A stretch of 64,000 nucleotides of DNA from Microbacterium enclense (GCA_038182865.1 CP116226.1:620001-684000); one strand, 5' to 3'. Numbered from the stretch's first letter, positions 20,431 to 28,852 are shown. Notes: a model not told the origin generated them from the letters alone. Translations and numbers: made by a program.

Positions 20431-20919
20431 CTAAGCGCGCTCGGGCGGGTGCTGCAGAAGCTCGACGCGCTCATCGAGGTAGCGCGCCAACGACATGTAC
20501 CCTCCGGCCGCGCTCCAGCGGACCACCGCCTCTCCCCCGCGGACGGCGACCGGGGCGCTGCGCTCGTCGAGCGCGGACAGGTCGATCGGATGCCACTCGA
20601 TGTGCACCGTCTCCCCCTCGGGAACACCTCCCCGCGCGGCCGCGGCGGCGAGCTCCGCCCGACGGCGCTGCGATTCGGCAGCGAACCCCCGCCGCACCTC
20701 GGCGCGCGAGCGCACGATGTCGCCCGTCGACAACACGGCGTCGTCGGTGAGCAGCAGCACCCCGAGGTGCCACGCGGTCCCCCGTGCCACGATGCGGGGG
20801 GCGCGCGGGATGCCGAGCATCCGGCGCCCCTCCTGCAGCTCGCCCAGTCTTTCGCGCGGCGCCTCCGCGAGACGTGCGCGGGCTGCGGCGAAGAGGGCGG
20901 TCGGCGTCTCGGCGCTCAT
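20431..20919 (-). CDS. Conserved hypothetical protein, 162 residues
   Basis: I do not recognise a family. The protein starts MSAETPTALFAAARARLAEA and is acidic-basic mixed and soluble, with a helical, Ala/Arg-rich middle (about 70-95) and a C-terminal part ending in GGYMSLARYLDERVELLQ. Its start codon overlaps the stop of the upstream coiled-coil gene (ATGA), so the two are translated together and may form a complex. It is 65 bp from the divergent-looking end of the region before glgX but on the same strand, so read-through into glgX is possible. Confidence 0.6.
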   Translation of the reverse strand: MSAETPTALFAAARARLAEAPRERLGELQEGRRMLGIPRAPRIVARGTAWHLGVLLLTDDAVLSTGDIVRSRAEVRRGFAAESQRRRAELAAAAARGGVPEGETVHIEWHPIDLSALDERSAPVAVRGGEAVVRWSAAGGYMSLARYLDERVELLQHPPERA

Positions 20920-21767
20920 GCGGTGGTTCCCTCCGTGCGGGCGGCCTCGGCGCGGTCGACGGTGCGCTGTGCGGATCTGGTGGCGGCGACGGCATCCTGC
21001 TTCTCACGCTCGCGCTCCTCGACGGCGCGATCGGCCTCTCCCGCCTCGGCCTCGGCCCGGGCGAGCTCGGCGCGCAGACCTTCCACCCGCTCGTGCGCCC
21101 GGTCCGCGCGCTCACGCGCCGTCGCCAGACGCTTCTCGGCGGCCCCGGCCTCACGCTCGGCCTCGAGCCGGGCCCGTTCCGCTTCGCGCACCGCGCGCTC
21201 GGCGGCCTTGCGCGCCCGGCGGGCGGCGAGATCGTCTCGCGGGGCCGCTGACGGCACGGCCTCCGGCAGGCTGCCCGCCACCGCGGAGCCCAGCGCGTCA
21301 CCGTCGAGGTCGGCGAGGTCGATCGGCGAGACCAACCGACCGGTCAGCACGGCGGCGGCCGCGGCAGCATCGACGACGGCGGCGTTCACCGTCTTCTCCA
21401 CGGCATCCGACATCGCGGCGCTCAACGGGGTCCCGGCGGATGCCGCGAGGTCGCCGGCGCGCCGCGCCAAGGCTGCCACCACCTGACGCCGCTGCTTGCC
21501 GAGGCGTGTGAGCTCCTCGGCATCCAGATCCTCCTGGGCCTCGCGCAGCGCGGCCGAGAGCTCGAGCGCCTCGCCGAGCTGCCCGTCGTGGAGGAGGAGG
21601 TTGACGGCCCACGCGGCGGCGGTGTGCTTGCGCAGCCGCGCGATGCGCCGGCCGAGGTCTCCCCCGGCCTCTCCGGCGCGCGCGTTCCGCTGCGCCGTGA
21701 AGGTCGCGGGCGGATGCCGGTAGAGCTCGGCGGCGACCTCGTCGAGGCGGGCATCGTCGGCGCTCAT
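20916..21767 (-). CDS. Conserved coiled-coil protein of unknown function
   Basis: 283 residues. The N-terminal half (1-150) is helical with AAWAVNLLLHDGQLGEALELS; the C-terminal half (about 180-270) is an almost uninterrupted Ala/Glu/Arg coiled coil (RKAAERAVREAERARLEAE and similar heptads). No catalytic motif seen. Possible scaffold or nucleoid/cell-envelope protein, but this is a guess from composition. A CACAAT box ends 6 nt upstream of the ATG, a candidate leaderless promoter. Overlaps the next gene by 4 nt. Confidence 0.65.
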   Translation of the reverse strand: MSADDARLDEVAAELYRHPPATFTAQRNARAGEAGGDLGRRIARLRKHTAAAWAVNLLLHDGQLGEALELSAALREAQEDLDAEELTRLGKQRRQVVAALARRAGDLAASAGTPLSAAMSDAVEKTVNAAVVDAAAAAAVLTGRLVSPIDLADLDGDALGSAVAGSLPEAVPSAAPRDDLAARRARKAAERAVREAERARLEAEREAGAAEKRLATARERADRAHERVEGLRAELARAEAEAGEADRAVEEREREKQDAVAATRSAQRTVDRAEAARTEGTTA

Positions 21768-21895
21768 GGATCCATTGTGGCGCGAGGAGGACGCCGCGGG
21801 ACCCGTCCCTCGCGCGTCACCCCGGCGAGGCGATGTCGCTGACGTCTGTTCCTGTCCCGATCACACGATTCGTGAACGGACTCGAACGACAGGGC

Positions 21896-22867
21896 CTACA
21901 CCCCGCCCTGGACGTCGCGGTCCACGGTGGTGTCGATCGCCAGCAGGCCGAGCAGGTAGCGCTCGAACGCGGCGGCGTCGACGCTCTCGATCACCGTGGC
22001 GTTGGCGTCGAGACCATGGACGCCCCACGACATGGCCGAGTACCCCCGGGTGAGCTCGGAAGCCGTCTCGATCTGCACGTTGTAGCGAGCCGACGCGAGG
22101 ACGAGCTCGGGGTGCAGGAGGACGGCCGCCGACAGCGAATCCGGGTGGGTGGCTCCCGGCAGGCCCACCGACTCGTCGAAATCCAGGGTGGCCTGGTTGA
22201 CCCGGTGGAAGAAGCGTGCGAGGGGCGTGTCGATCTCCGCGATCCGCGCGTACGTCTCGCGGTCGAACACCGCATCGCGCACGGTGAGCGGCGCCCACGG
22301 GACGACGGTGATGTCGAATCCCGCCCCGAACACGATGCGCGCGGCCTCGGGGTCGACGTAGAAGTTGTACTCCGCGGCGGCCGTGATGTTGCCGCGCGCG
22401 TTGTTGGATCCGCCCATGATCACCAGGGACCGCACGCGGGTCGCGAACGAGGGATCGGTGAGCACGGCGAGCGCGATGTTGGTGAGGGGGCCGATCGCGA
22501 CGACGTCGACCTCGCCGGGGTGCGCCGCCGTGAGGCGGAGGAGCGCGTCGACGGCGTGCTCGGGCGACGGCTCGCAGTCGGCGACGTCCATCGTCAACCC
22601 GCCGGCGCCGTCGCCGTGGACCTCCTCGGCGGAGACCCACTCGCGCATCATCGGTCGCGTGGCGCCGAGGTGGACGGGGACCTGACCGAGCCTGCCCGCG
22701 ACGTTCAGCGTCAGGAACGCGTTGCGCACCTGCTGATCGAAGCCGATGTTGCCCGCCACCATGGTGATGGCCTCCAGCGTCGCCTCCGGGTCGAGGAGGC
22801 CGATCAGCAGAGCGACGCAGTCGTCGGCCGCGGTGTCGGTGTCGATGATGAGGTGGGGTGAGCGCAC
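21896..22867 (-). CDS. Inosine-uridine preferring nucleoside hydrolase family protein
   Basis: 323 residues from GTG 22867, preceded by GAGGACG. Cleaves the N-glycosidic bond of ribonucleosides. The Ca2+-binding DTDTAADD motif (DxDxxxDD) is at about residues 9-16; VVAIGPLTNIALA, SLVIMGGSNNARGN and EYNFYVDPEAARIVF follow at the expected places. The C-terminal His/Asp motif region HPDSLSAAVLLHPEL completes the family pattern. Cytoplasmic salvage enzyme; exact base preference cannot be told. Stands alone between two same-strand genes. Confidence 0.87.
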   Translation of the reverse strand: MRSPHLIIDTDTAADDCVALLIGLLDPEATLEAITMVAGNIGFDQQVRNAFLTLNVAGRLGQVPVHLGATRPMMREWVSAEEVHGDGAGGLTMDVADCEPSPEHAVDALLRLTAAHPGEVDVVAIGPLTNIALAVLTDPSFATRVRSLVIMGGSNNARGNITAAAEYNFYVDPEAARIVFGAGFDITVVPWAPLTVRDAVFDRETYARIAEIDTPLARFFHRVNQATLDFDESVGLPGATHPDSLSAAVLLHPELVLASARYNVQIETASELTRGYSAMSWGVHGLDANATVIESVDAAAFERYLLGLLAIDTTVDRDVQGGV

Positions 22868-22990
22868 GGGTCGTCCTCGCGTGTCGAAGGCCCGCCCGGG
22901 AAGGGAACGGGACGTCGGTCGGAGCGTCACCGTCCCGCTCAGGGCCGGTCCCGCGTCGGCCTCCGCACGCCCATGATCGGCGATCGAGCC

Positions 22991-23668
22991 TCAGATGGCG
23001 ACGACGCCGGGGCGCGAGCCGCGGATCTCGCGGTGGAGGCGCTCCATGCGCGTGTCCAGCTCGGCCGCGGTGTCGGCGGCGTCCTTCAACTGATCGAGCA
23101 GCTCCGCCGGCACGAGGCGGTCGTACTTGTAGTAGATCTTGTGCTCGAGGCTCGCCCAGAAGTCCATGGCGATCGTGCGGAACTGCACCTCGACCGGTAC
23201 CTGCACCCGCCCCGTCGACAGGAAGACGGGAACCTCGACGATGACGTGGAGGCTCTTGTAGCCGTTGGCCTTGGGCGTCGCGATGTAGTCCTTCACGTCG
23301 CGCACGGTGATGTCATCCTGCTGGGTGAGCAGATCGGACAGGCGGTACGCGTCGTCGATGAAGCTGCACGTCACCCGGATGCCCGCGATGTCGGTGATGG
23401 CGGCGCGGATCGAGTCGAAGTCGGTGTCGATGCCTTTGCGGCGAACCTTGTCGACGAGGCTGTCGGGGGTCTTGACGCGGCTGGAGACGTGCTCGATCGG
23501 GTTGTAATCGTGCATCTCCTGAAACTCTTCGCGCAGGATCGCGATCTTCGTGTCGACCTCGGCGAGACCGAAGCGGTACTCCATCAGGAAGCGCTGGAAC
23601 TCGTCACGCATGGCTCGCAATGCCGAACTCGACACCGTGATCTGCTGTTCGTCCAGCGGGTCGGCCAT
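22991..23668 (-). CDS. Small alarmone synthetase (RelA/SpoT synthetase domain, RelP/RelQ-like)
   Basis: 225 residues from ATG 23668. Only the (p)ppGpp synthetase domain is present, without HD hydrolase, TGS or ACT domains. Motifs: RVKTPDSLVDKV (ATP contacts), DIAGIRVTCSF, the G-loop-like ATPKANGYKSLHV and EVQFRTIAMDFW. It transfers pyrophosphate from ATP to GTP or GDP and so signals starvation or stress. A TACCGT box ends 7 nt upstream of the ATG, suggesting its own leaderless transcript although a 46-residue ORF ends 43 bp upstream. Confidence 0.86.
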   Translation of the reverse strand: MADPLDEQQITVSSSALRAMRDEFQRFLMEYRFGLAEVDTKIAILREEFQEMHDYNPIEHVSSRVKTPDSLVDKVRRKGIDTDFDSIRAAITDIAGIRVTCSFIDDAYRLSDLLTQQDDITVRDVKDYIATPKANGYKSLHVIVEVPVFLSTGRVQVPVEVQFRTIAMDFWASLEHKIYYKYDRLVPAELLDQLKDAADTAAELDTRMERLHREIRGSRPGVVAI

Positions 23669-23711
23669 GGGGTCGACGGTAGCGAGCGCGTCTACGAAGC
23701 CGCTGTGAGGC

Positions 23712-23852
23712 TCACTCCCCGCGCGGCTTCGTCTCACGCGGGACGAGTTCACCGTCCACGACGTCGATGCCCACCAGTCCGTCGAACACGCTCGGCAGAT
23801 CCGCGGAGTCGTCGGACGGTTCGATCGGAAACGGGGGATGACGGTCGTTCAC
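23712..23852 (-). CDS. Small acidic protein, 46 residues, unknown function
   Basis: GTG start at 23852 with an excellent Shine-Dalgarno site GGAAGGAG 7 nt upstream; stop TGA at 23712-23714. The product begins VNDRHPPFPIEPSDDSADLP and continues with a Leu/Val-rich core (PSVFDGLVGIDVVDG), net acidic then a basic tail (RETKPRGE). No homologue comes to mind. It lies 43 bp upstream of the alarmone synthetase gene on the same strand, and may be co-transcribed with it. The strong RBS, rather than similarity, is the reason for calling it. Confidence 0.55.
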   Translation of the reverse strand: MNDRHPPFPIEPSDDSADLPSVFDGLVGIDVVDGELVPRETKPRGE

Positions 23853-23972
23853 GGCTCACTCCTTCCGTGGGGGTACGTCTACGGTGGCAGGAGCCGGTGG
23901 GCGTCACGGGTGGCTTGACACTCTGGGACACGCGTCGTATCGCCCGCGGAGCCGCCCGGTTAGTCTGGAGTC

Positions 23973-24308
23973 ATGGGGACGATCTTTTACGGCAGCGGGA
24001 CGACCGTTCACATCGAGGACCGCGCCCTCGCGCACCTGAAGGTCGTCATTTCCACCAAACTCCGCCGGGGTGAGAGCTTCACCCTGTCGTGGAGGCATCC
24101 CGACGACGAGCCCCGAGGCCGCAGCACGCTGTGGCTGCACCCCGCGATCCCGTTGCGTTTCGTCTTCGAGAGCGCCGAGCCCGCGAGACTCAGCCGGGAA
24201 TGGATCGAGCGCCTTTCGGAGTCCGCGAACTCGTCCGGCGGGATCATGCTCGTCGCGGAAGACGTCACTCCCACGCACGACGCGTCGAGCGATACGACCG
24301 CCCGCTGA
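23973..24308 (+). CDS. DUF7882-like small protein, copy 1
   Basis: 111 residues beginning MGTIFYGSGTTVHIEDRALA. It shares with the two following genes the core DR-x-LAHLKVVI-x-TKLRRGESF, the WLHPAIPLRFVF strand and a C-terminal ANSSGG. I place it in the actinobacterial family now called DUF7882, often mis-labelled ATP-dependent DNA ligase; it has no ligase motif. The predicted fold is mostly beta. TAGTCT at 23961-23966 ends 6 nt before the ATG, indicating a leaderless mRNA. It converges with copy 2, only 3 bp between the stops. Function unknown. Confidence 0.72.
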   Translation: MGTIFYGSGTTVHIEDRALAHLKVVISTKLRRGESFTLSWRHPDDEPRGRSTLWLHPAIPLRFVFESAEPARLSREWIERLSESANSSGGIMLVAEDVTPTHDASSDTTAR

Positions 24309-24311
24309 CTC

Positions 24312-24629
24312 TCAGCCCTCTTCGGGGAGGCTGTCTTCGGAGGGCTCCGGCGTGATCGCGAGGCCGTTCGGGCCTGAGGCCGCGAGCATGAGGTCTTCGA
24401 CCCACACACGATTGATCCGCGGCTGACGACTGCCGTAGAAGTGGAACTGGATCGGCACCGACGGGTGCATCCAGAAGCTGCGGCGCCCGCTGCCGTCGCC
24501 GACCTCGACGTCGAACATGAACGATTCCGAGCGACGCAACTTGTTCATCACGACGATGCGCAGGTGAGCCAGCGTGCGGTCATCGATATCGACGGCATTG
24601 GCCACGGTGTCGTAGATGAATCTGCCCAT
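24312..24629 (-). CDS. DUF7882-like small protein, copy 2
   Basis: 105 residues (MGRFIYDTVANAVDIDDRTL). It is the most diverged of the three: the core reads LAHLRIVVMNKLRRSESFMF and the second strand WMHPSVPIQFHF, followed by YGSRQPRINRVWVEDLM and a proline-rich end. TAGGCT lies 7 nt upstream of the ATG. Tail-to-tail with copy 1 and head-to-head with copy 3 (111 bp between starts), an arrangement unlike simple tandem duplication. Confidence 0.72.
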   Translation of the reverse strand: MGRFIYDTVANAVDIDDRTLAHLRIVVMNKLRRSESFMFDVEVGDGSGRRSFWMHPSVPIQFHFYGSRQPRINRVWVEDLMLAASGPNGLAITPEPSEDSLPEEG

Positions 24630-24740
24630 GGGGTTGAGCCTATCCGAGGAACACAGCTTCCCCGCTCGCCGCGTGCCACGGCTGCGGGGTCGGAGGCAAC
24701 CCCCGGGACGAAGCCCGATCGACCCCACTACCGTTTCCGT

Positions 24741-25058
24741 GTGGGAACCCTCTACTACGGCGACGTCGCGACGCCGATCGACATGGAAGACCGCACGCTG
24801 GCGCACGTCAAGGTCGTCATCGCCACCAAACTCCGCCGCGGAGAGAGCTTCACGCTGTCGTGGACGCACGGTCCCGGCGAAGAGGTCGGACGCAGTACGG
24901 TCTGGCTCCACCCCTCCATCCCCCTGCGCTTCGTCTTCGACGAGCCGGAGCCGGCGCTGCTGAGCCGCGCATGGGTGGAAGAGCTGGCGAACTCGGCGAA
25001 CTCGTCGGGGGGTCTGCTGATCGTCCCCGAGCCCGGGGTCGACGGTTCGAAGCCGTGA
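24741..25058 (+). CDS. DUF7882-like small protein, copy 3
   Basis: 105 residues from GTG 24741 ((V)GTLYYGDVATPIDMEDRTL). Closest to copy 1: both contain KLRRGESFTLSW, PLRFVF and ELANSANSSGG or a near match. A TACCGT box ends 6 nt upstream of the GTG. It ends 10 bp before the convergent MarR gene. As with its paralogues, no catalytic residue is apparent, so a binding or structural role is more likely than an enzymatic one. Confidence 0.72.
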   Translation: MGTLYYGDVATPIDMEDRTLAHVKVVIATKLRRGESFTLSWTHGPGEEVGRSTVWLHPSIPLRFVFDEPEPALLSRAWVEELANSANSSGGLLIVPEPGVDGSKP

Positions 25059-25068
25059 GCGGCGGGGC

Positions 25069-25617
25069 CTAGACCGTCGCTCCCGCGTCGGCCTGCTCGT
25101 CTTCGTCGGAGGAGGCGTGCGGGTCGACCTGATCGACCGCGTCCTGCAGGCGCCCCAGACAGGCGATGACGACGTCACACTCCTCGGGCGTCATGTCGGC
25201 CACGGCCGCCATCATGCGGCGGTGCATCGTGCCGAGGGTCGCGCGCACCTCTTCGTCGCTCGCGGCGGTCGCCACGATGCGGATGCTCCGGCGGTCGGTG
25301 GGGTGGGGCACGCGCGTGACGTGTCCCGACTTCTCGAGGCGATCGATGATCGCTGTCGTGGACGCCGTCGAGACGCCCAGATACCGCGTCAGCTCGGACG
25401 GTGAGACGTGACGGTCCTGCCCCGCGGCGCGGAGCAGATAGCGCAGGACGAGGAGGTCGTTCTCGCCCATCGACATCGCCTCGCGCGTCCGTCGGCGCAT
25501 GGCGACCTCGGCGGCGCGGTACACGCGGAACGCCTGGAGGACCTCGACGGCGCGACGCCGCCGGTCCTCCTCGGTCGCGCCGTACCAGTAGCGCGACGAC
25601 GGCGATCCGGTTTCCAC
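25069..25617 (-). CDS. MarR family transcriptional regulator A
   Basis: 182 residues from GTG 25617, with TAGGAT 6 nt upstream. Winged helix-turn-helix at about 55-130: ENDLLVLRYLLRA, SPSELTRYLGVSTASTTAIIDRLEKSGHV and the wing RVPHPTDRRSIRIVAT. Longer N-terminus than typical MarR (about 140 residues). Acidic C-terminal tail (SSDEDEQADAG). Transcribed divergently from a second MarR gene, 138 bp between starts. Its target is not obvious; the shared intergenic region or the DUF7882 genes are candidates. Confidence 0.85.
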   Translation of the reverse strand: METGSPSSRYWYGATEEDRRRRAVEVLQAFRVYRAAEVAMRRRTREAMSMGENDLLVLRYLLRAAGQDRHVSPSELTRYLGVSTASTTAIIDRLEKSGHVTRVPHPTDRRSIRIVATAASDEEVRATLGTMHRRMMAAVADMTPEECDVVIACLGRLQDAVDQVDPHASSDEDEQADAGATV

Positions 25618-25755
25618 TTCGGCATCCTATGACAGGCTCACCGCTCAGGCCCCTGCCGCTGCGCATCGCAGACGGGTAACATGGGAGATTACATCGGCTG
25701 TCTACTTGATAGGGAACGAAGAGACTAGCTCGTCGAGGATCTGCCGGGAGGTGAC

Positions 25756-26244
25756 ATGAGGCGTACAGCCACCGCTGACGACGTGGTGAAGGCCCTCAGC
25801 GACCTCACCGACTCGAGCGCGATCTCCGAGCGGGCGGCTCTGCACTCCCTCGGCATCGGTCCCAACGACGCGAAGGTGCTGCGGTTCCTCCTCGAGCGCA
25901 GCGAAGACGACGACCCCGTGACCCCCCGCATGCTCGCCGAGATGCTGGGGATCTCCTCGGCCGCGACCACCGCCCTCATCGACCGCCTCACGGAGGCGGG
26001 CTGGGTCGAACGTGAGCCGTACCCGGGCGATCGCCGCTCGATCGTCGTCCGGGCCACCATCGATCCCGAGTCGTCCGCGCGCCGCATCCTGTCGGTGCGT
26101 CGGGCCTCCGTCGCCGAGGCCGCTTCCCGGCTCGGCGCCGCCGAACGCCGGGTCGTGGCCGACTTCCTCGACGAGATCGCACGCGTCGAGAAGCAGCACG
26201 TCGACGGCATCAGCGTCGACGACGCGGCGTCCCGTTCGCACTGA
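25756..26244 (+). CDS. MarR family transcriptional regulator B
   Basis: 162 residues from ATG 25756 with GGGAGG upstream. Winged helix at about 35-110: NDAKVLRFLLERS, TPRMLAEMLGISSAATTALI and the wing EREPYPGDRRSIVVRAT. Related in pattern to MarR A (both have ISSAATTALID or VSTASTTAIID recognition helices), so the two may be an old duplication and may compete for similar sites. No effector can be inferred. Confidence 0.85.
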   Translation: MRRTATADDVVKALSDLTDSSAISERAALHSLGIGPNDAKVLRFLLERSEDDDPVTPRMLAEMLGISSAATTALIDRLTEAGWVEREPYPGDRRSIVVRATIDPESSARRILSVRRASVAEAASRLGAAERRVVADFLDEIARVEKQHVDGISVDDAASRSH

Positions 26245-26273
26245 TCGCTCAGCCCGAACGGGACGCGGAGACG

Positions 26274-26513
26274 TCAGCTCGAGGAACGACCGGTCTCGGA
26301 CTGCAGGCGGTCGATCTGCTCGGACGCCTCGGCCTTGGTGAGGTCGGCGGGGATCTCCTCCCCCGCCTCACGGGCGAGCGTGTCGAGGTAGCTGCGCTGC
26401 GGGGCTGTCATCGGCTCGTCGCCGGTGACCCAGTCCGACGGGTCTTTCTCGGCAGGGTTCTCGCCCTCGCGGACGGCACCCAGGGTTTCTTCTTCACGGG
26501 AGGAATCGCTCAT
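26274..26513 (-). CDS. DUF3072 family protein
   Basis: 79 residues, start ATG 26513, with TAGCCT 7 nt upstream. The C-terminal half holds the DUF3072 signature DEPMTAPQRSYLDTLAREAGE followed by LTKAEASEQIDRLQ, a helical hairpin with the sequence style of SAP-like motifs; the N-terminal half is acidic and probably disordered. Function unknown. Divergent from the alpha/beta hydrolase gene (79 bp). Confidence 0.82.
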   Translation of the reverse strand: MSDSSREEETLGAVREGENPAEKDPSDWVTGDEPMTAPQRSYLDTLAREAGEEIPADLTKAEASEQIDRLQSETGRSSS

Positions 26514-26592
26514 GCGCCCGAGGCTAGGCGGGGTATCCGACACCCGCCCCGGGATTGACAGAGCCCCCAGCCGGGTACGGCATCCTGGATCG

Positions 26593-27555
26593 ATGACGAA
26601 AGACCCGCCGCCCGCCGACGTCCACGTCGAGACGTACCGGCGCGGAGCTGCCCGCACGCGGGTGACGCGGGTGTCGACGGAAGCCGATTCTTCGCGCGCG
26701 TTCGTCCTGATCGCGGGGATCGGGGTGGCCTCGACCTACTTCGAGTTCCTCGCCCCTCTGCTGGCGGCCGAGGGCGAGGTCTATGCGCTCGATCTCCCGG
26801 GGTTCGGCGGGGTCCCGGCATCCGGAGAACAGCCGACGGCCGCGTTCTTCGCCGAGCAGGTCATGGGCGTGCTCGAGCACTACGGTCTCGAGGACCCGGT
26901 CCTCATCGGACACTCCATGGGGACGCAGGTGGTGACCGAGGTGCTCGCGCGCCGCCCCGACCTGTCGCACGCGGTCCTGGTGAGTCCTGTCGTCGACGAG
27001 GCCGAGGCCGGCGCCGTCGTCCAGGGCGTGCGGTTCGTGCAGTCGACGGTGCGCGAGTCCGTGCACATCGCCCTGCTCGCCGTGTCGGCGTACCTGCTGT
27101 GCGGGTTCCTCTACTTCTTCGAGGCTCTGCCGCACATGCTGCGCTACCGCATCTCGGATCGCATCGGCGAGGGTCATGCATCGCTCCTGCTCATCCGCGG
27201 CGAGTTCGACAGGCCCTCACCCCGCCGCCTGCATTCGCGGCTGGTCGCCCGCGCGCGAGCGGCGCGGAGATGGGAGATCGAGGGCGCCGCACACTGCGTC
27301 GTCAACAGCCACGCGGTCGGCGTCGCCCGCCTCACCCTGCGCCACGTGCGCGACGAGCTCGCCGCGAAGGGTCGGATGACGGCGTCCGAGGCCGCCGTCC
27401 CCCCGGCGCGCCACGCGGATCTGCGCATGGTGATCGGGGCGGTGGCGAATCGCGCGGCGGAATGGATCAGCGCCCTGCGTCAGGACGAGACGGGCGTCGA
27501 GCGCGCCAAGGCCCGCCACACGCGCGTGCTCTGGGAGGCGTACCGCCGCGGGTGA
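26593..27555 (+). CDS. Alpha/beta-fold hydrolase
   Basis: 320 residues from ATG 26593. Standard fold: oxyanion strand FVLIAGIGVASTYF, YALDLPGFGG, nucleophile Ser108 in LIGHSMGTQV, an acid in LLIRGEFDRPSP, and the histidine in IEGAAHCVV. The cap region (about 150-205) is hydrophobic (LLAVSAYLLCGFLYFFEALP), which may bind lipid or membrane. A 50-residue C-terminal extension follows the His. Substrate unknown; haloperoxidase-, esterase- or MEST-like roles are all possible. Confidence 0.75.
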   Translation: MTKDPPPADVHVETYRRGAARTRVTRVSTEADSSRAFVLIAGIGVASTYFEFLAPLLAAEGEVYALDLPGFGGVPASGEQPTAAFFAEQVMGVLEHYGLEDPVLIGHSMGTQVVTEVLARRPDLSHAVLVSPVVDEAEAGAVVQGVRFVQSTVRESVHIALLAVSAYLLCGFLYFFEALPHMLRYRISDRIGEGHASLLLIRGEFDRPSPRRLHSRLVARARAARRWEIEGAAHCVVNSHAVGVARLTLRHVRDELAAKGRMTASEAAVPPARHADLRMVIGAVANRAAEWISALRQDETGVERAKARHTRVLWEAYRRG

Positions 27556-27651
27556 GGTACCGCGCACAGATCCGCTCGGCAACCCCCGCGACCGAATCCG
27601 GATCGGCGCCGACCATGGAAACGTGTCGATCCACCCCCGCCTGACCCGCTC

Positions 27652-28755
27652 ATGAGGCTTCCCCCCTCGCTGGACCCGCGGCGGTGGTGGCGCGACGCCG
27701 TCACGGCCGACCGCCTGCTGCTCGCGGCCAAGACCGCGGCCGCGGCCGCCCTCGCCTGGTACCTCGCACCGTTCGTGCCGTTCGCGCAGAGCGAGTACTC
27801 GTACTACGCGCCGCTCGGCGTGTTGGTCAGCATGTACCCCACGGTCGCGCGCTCCGCGTCGAGCGGGGTGCAGGCCGTCGTCGGGCTCGCTCTCGGCATC
27901 GCTCTCGGTCTCGGCAGTCTCGCGGTGGTCGGGTCGGGTGTTCCGCGGATCGTCGCGGTCGCCGTCGTCATCCTCATCGGGGTGCTGCTCGCCGGTGTGC
28001 GTGCGCTCGGCGTCGGGCGCGACTGGGTGGCGATCGCGGGCCTGTTCGTCCTCCTGCTCGGCGGCGCCGACCCCGACGGATACTCGTCGTCGTACCTGTT
28101 CACCATGGCGTTCGGGGTACTGGTCGGGGTCGTGGTGAACCTCATCGTCGTCCCTCCCCTGCGAGTCGAGCGTGCAGACGACCGGCTCTCCCAGCTGCGC
28201 GACGACCTCGGCGCGGCCCTGCATCGCATCGCGGACTCCCTCGCCGGCCACGACTTCGACCCCGAGGCGGCCGACGCGGCGGCAGCGGGGCTGATGCGCA
28301 CTCTCGCCGAGGTCCGCGACGAGGTCGAGCTCGCCGACGAGAGCCGGCGCTACAACCCCCGTGGTCGACGCCTGCAGGCGCCCCGCGACCTGAACCGCCG
28401 TCGTCTGGACGCTCTGACCGGGACCGCCGACGCCACGCGCGAACTGTCCGCGGCGCTGTCGCGCCTCACCGCGGGCACGTACGCGGACGCCCATCTCCCC
28501 GACGACACCCGACGCGCGCTCGCGCGGGCCATCGACACCGTGTCGCACCTGGTGACGACGCCGCCCGAGCCCGAGGCCACCACCACGCAACTGCGCGAAG
28601 CCGAGCAGGCACTCGTCGGGTACACCGACCGCTTGCGTTCCCTCGAGGCGCACGAAGAGCCGCTCGACGCGTGGGAGGCGGCGGTGAGCCTACGCCGGGT
28701 GATCGGCGCGTGCGGACCGTTCGCCGATCCGGATGCGGAGACGGCGACGCGCTGA
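27652..28755 (+). CDS. FUSC/aromatic acid exporter-like membrane protein
   Basis: 367 residues. N-terminal half (about 20-170) has six hydrophobic helices including LLLAAKTAAAAALAWYLAPF and YYAPLGVLVSMYPTVA, typical of the FUSC (fusaric acid resistance/ArAE) superfamily; the C-terminal half is a cytoplasmic helical domain with charged heptads. Members export aromatic acids or act as half-size transporters that pair. It begins 96 bp after the hydrolase gene and may be co-transcribed. Substrate not determinable. Confidence 0.78.
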   Translation: MRLPPSLDPRRWWRDAVTADRLLLAAKTAAAAALAWYLAPFVPFAQSEYSYYAPLGVLVSMYPTVARSASSGVQAVVGLALGIALGLGSLAVVGSGVPRIVAVAVVILIGVLLAGVRALGVGRDWVAIAGLFVLLLGGADPDGYSSSYLFTMAFGVLVGVVVNLIVVPPLRVERADDRLSQLRDDLGAALHRIADSLAGHDFDPEAADAAAAGLMRTLAEVRDEVELADESRRYNPRGRRLQAPRDLNRRRLDALTGTADATRELSAALSRLTAGTYADAHLPDDTRRALARAIDTVSHLVTTPPEPEATTTQLREAEQALVGYTDRLRSLEAHEEPLDAWEAAVSLRRVIGACGPFADPDAETATR

Positions 28756-28797
28756 GGGTCTCGCGTGACGGCAGTCGTGGCGCGGGCACCGCGTGAT

Positions 28798-28852
28798 CGG
28801 CGGAGGACGAGGGACGAGGGGAGGATGCCGGGAGCCCCACGGTCCTCCGCCG
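28798..28852. terminator. Inverted repeat between convergent FUSC and kinase genes
   Basis: Perfect 11-bp arms CGGCGGAGGAC (28798-28808) and GTCCTCCGCCG (28842-28852) around a purine-rich 33-nt loop, in the middle of the 149-bp gap. It could serve both converging transcripts. No other feature seen in the gap. Confidence 0.45.

Noticed and set aside
25618..25755. MarR operator in the divergent gap
   Set aside because: Only weak 5-bp palindromes (for example CTGCG-CAT-CGCAG) were found, not convincing enough to call a site.
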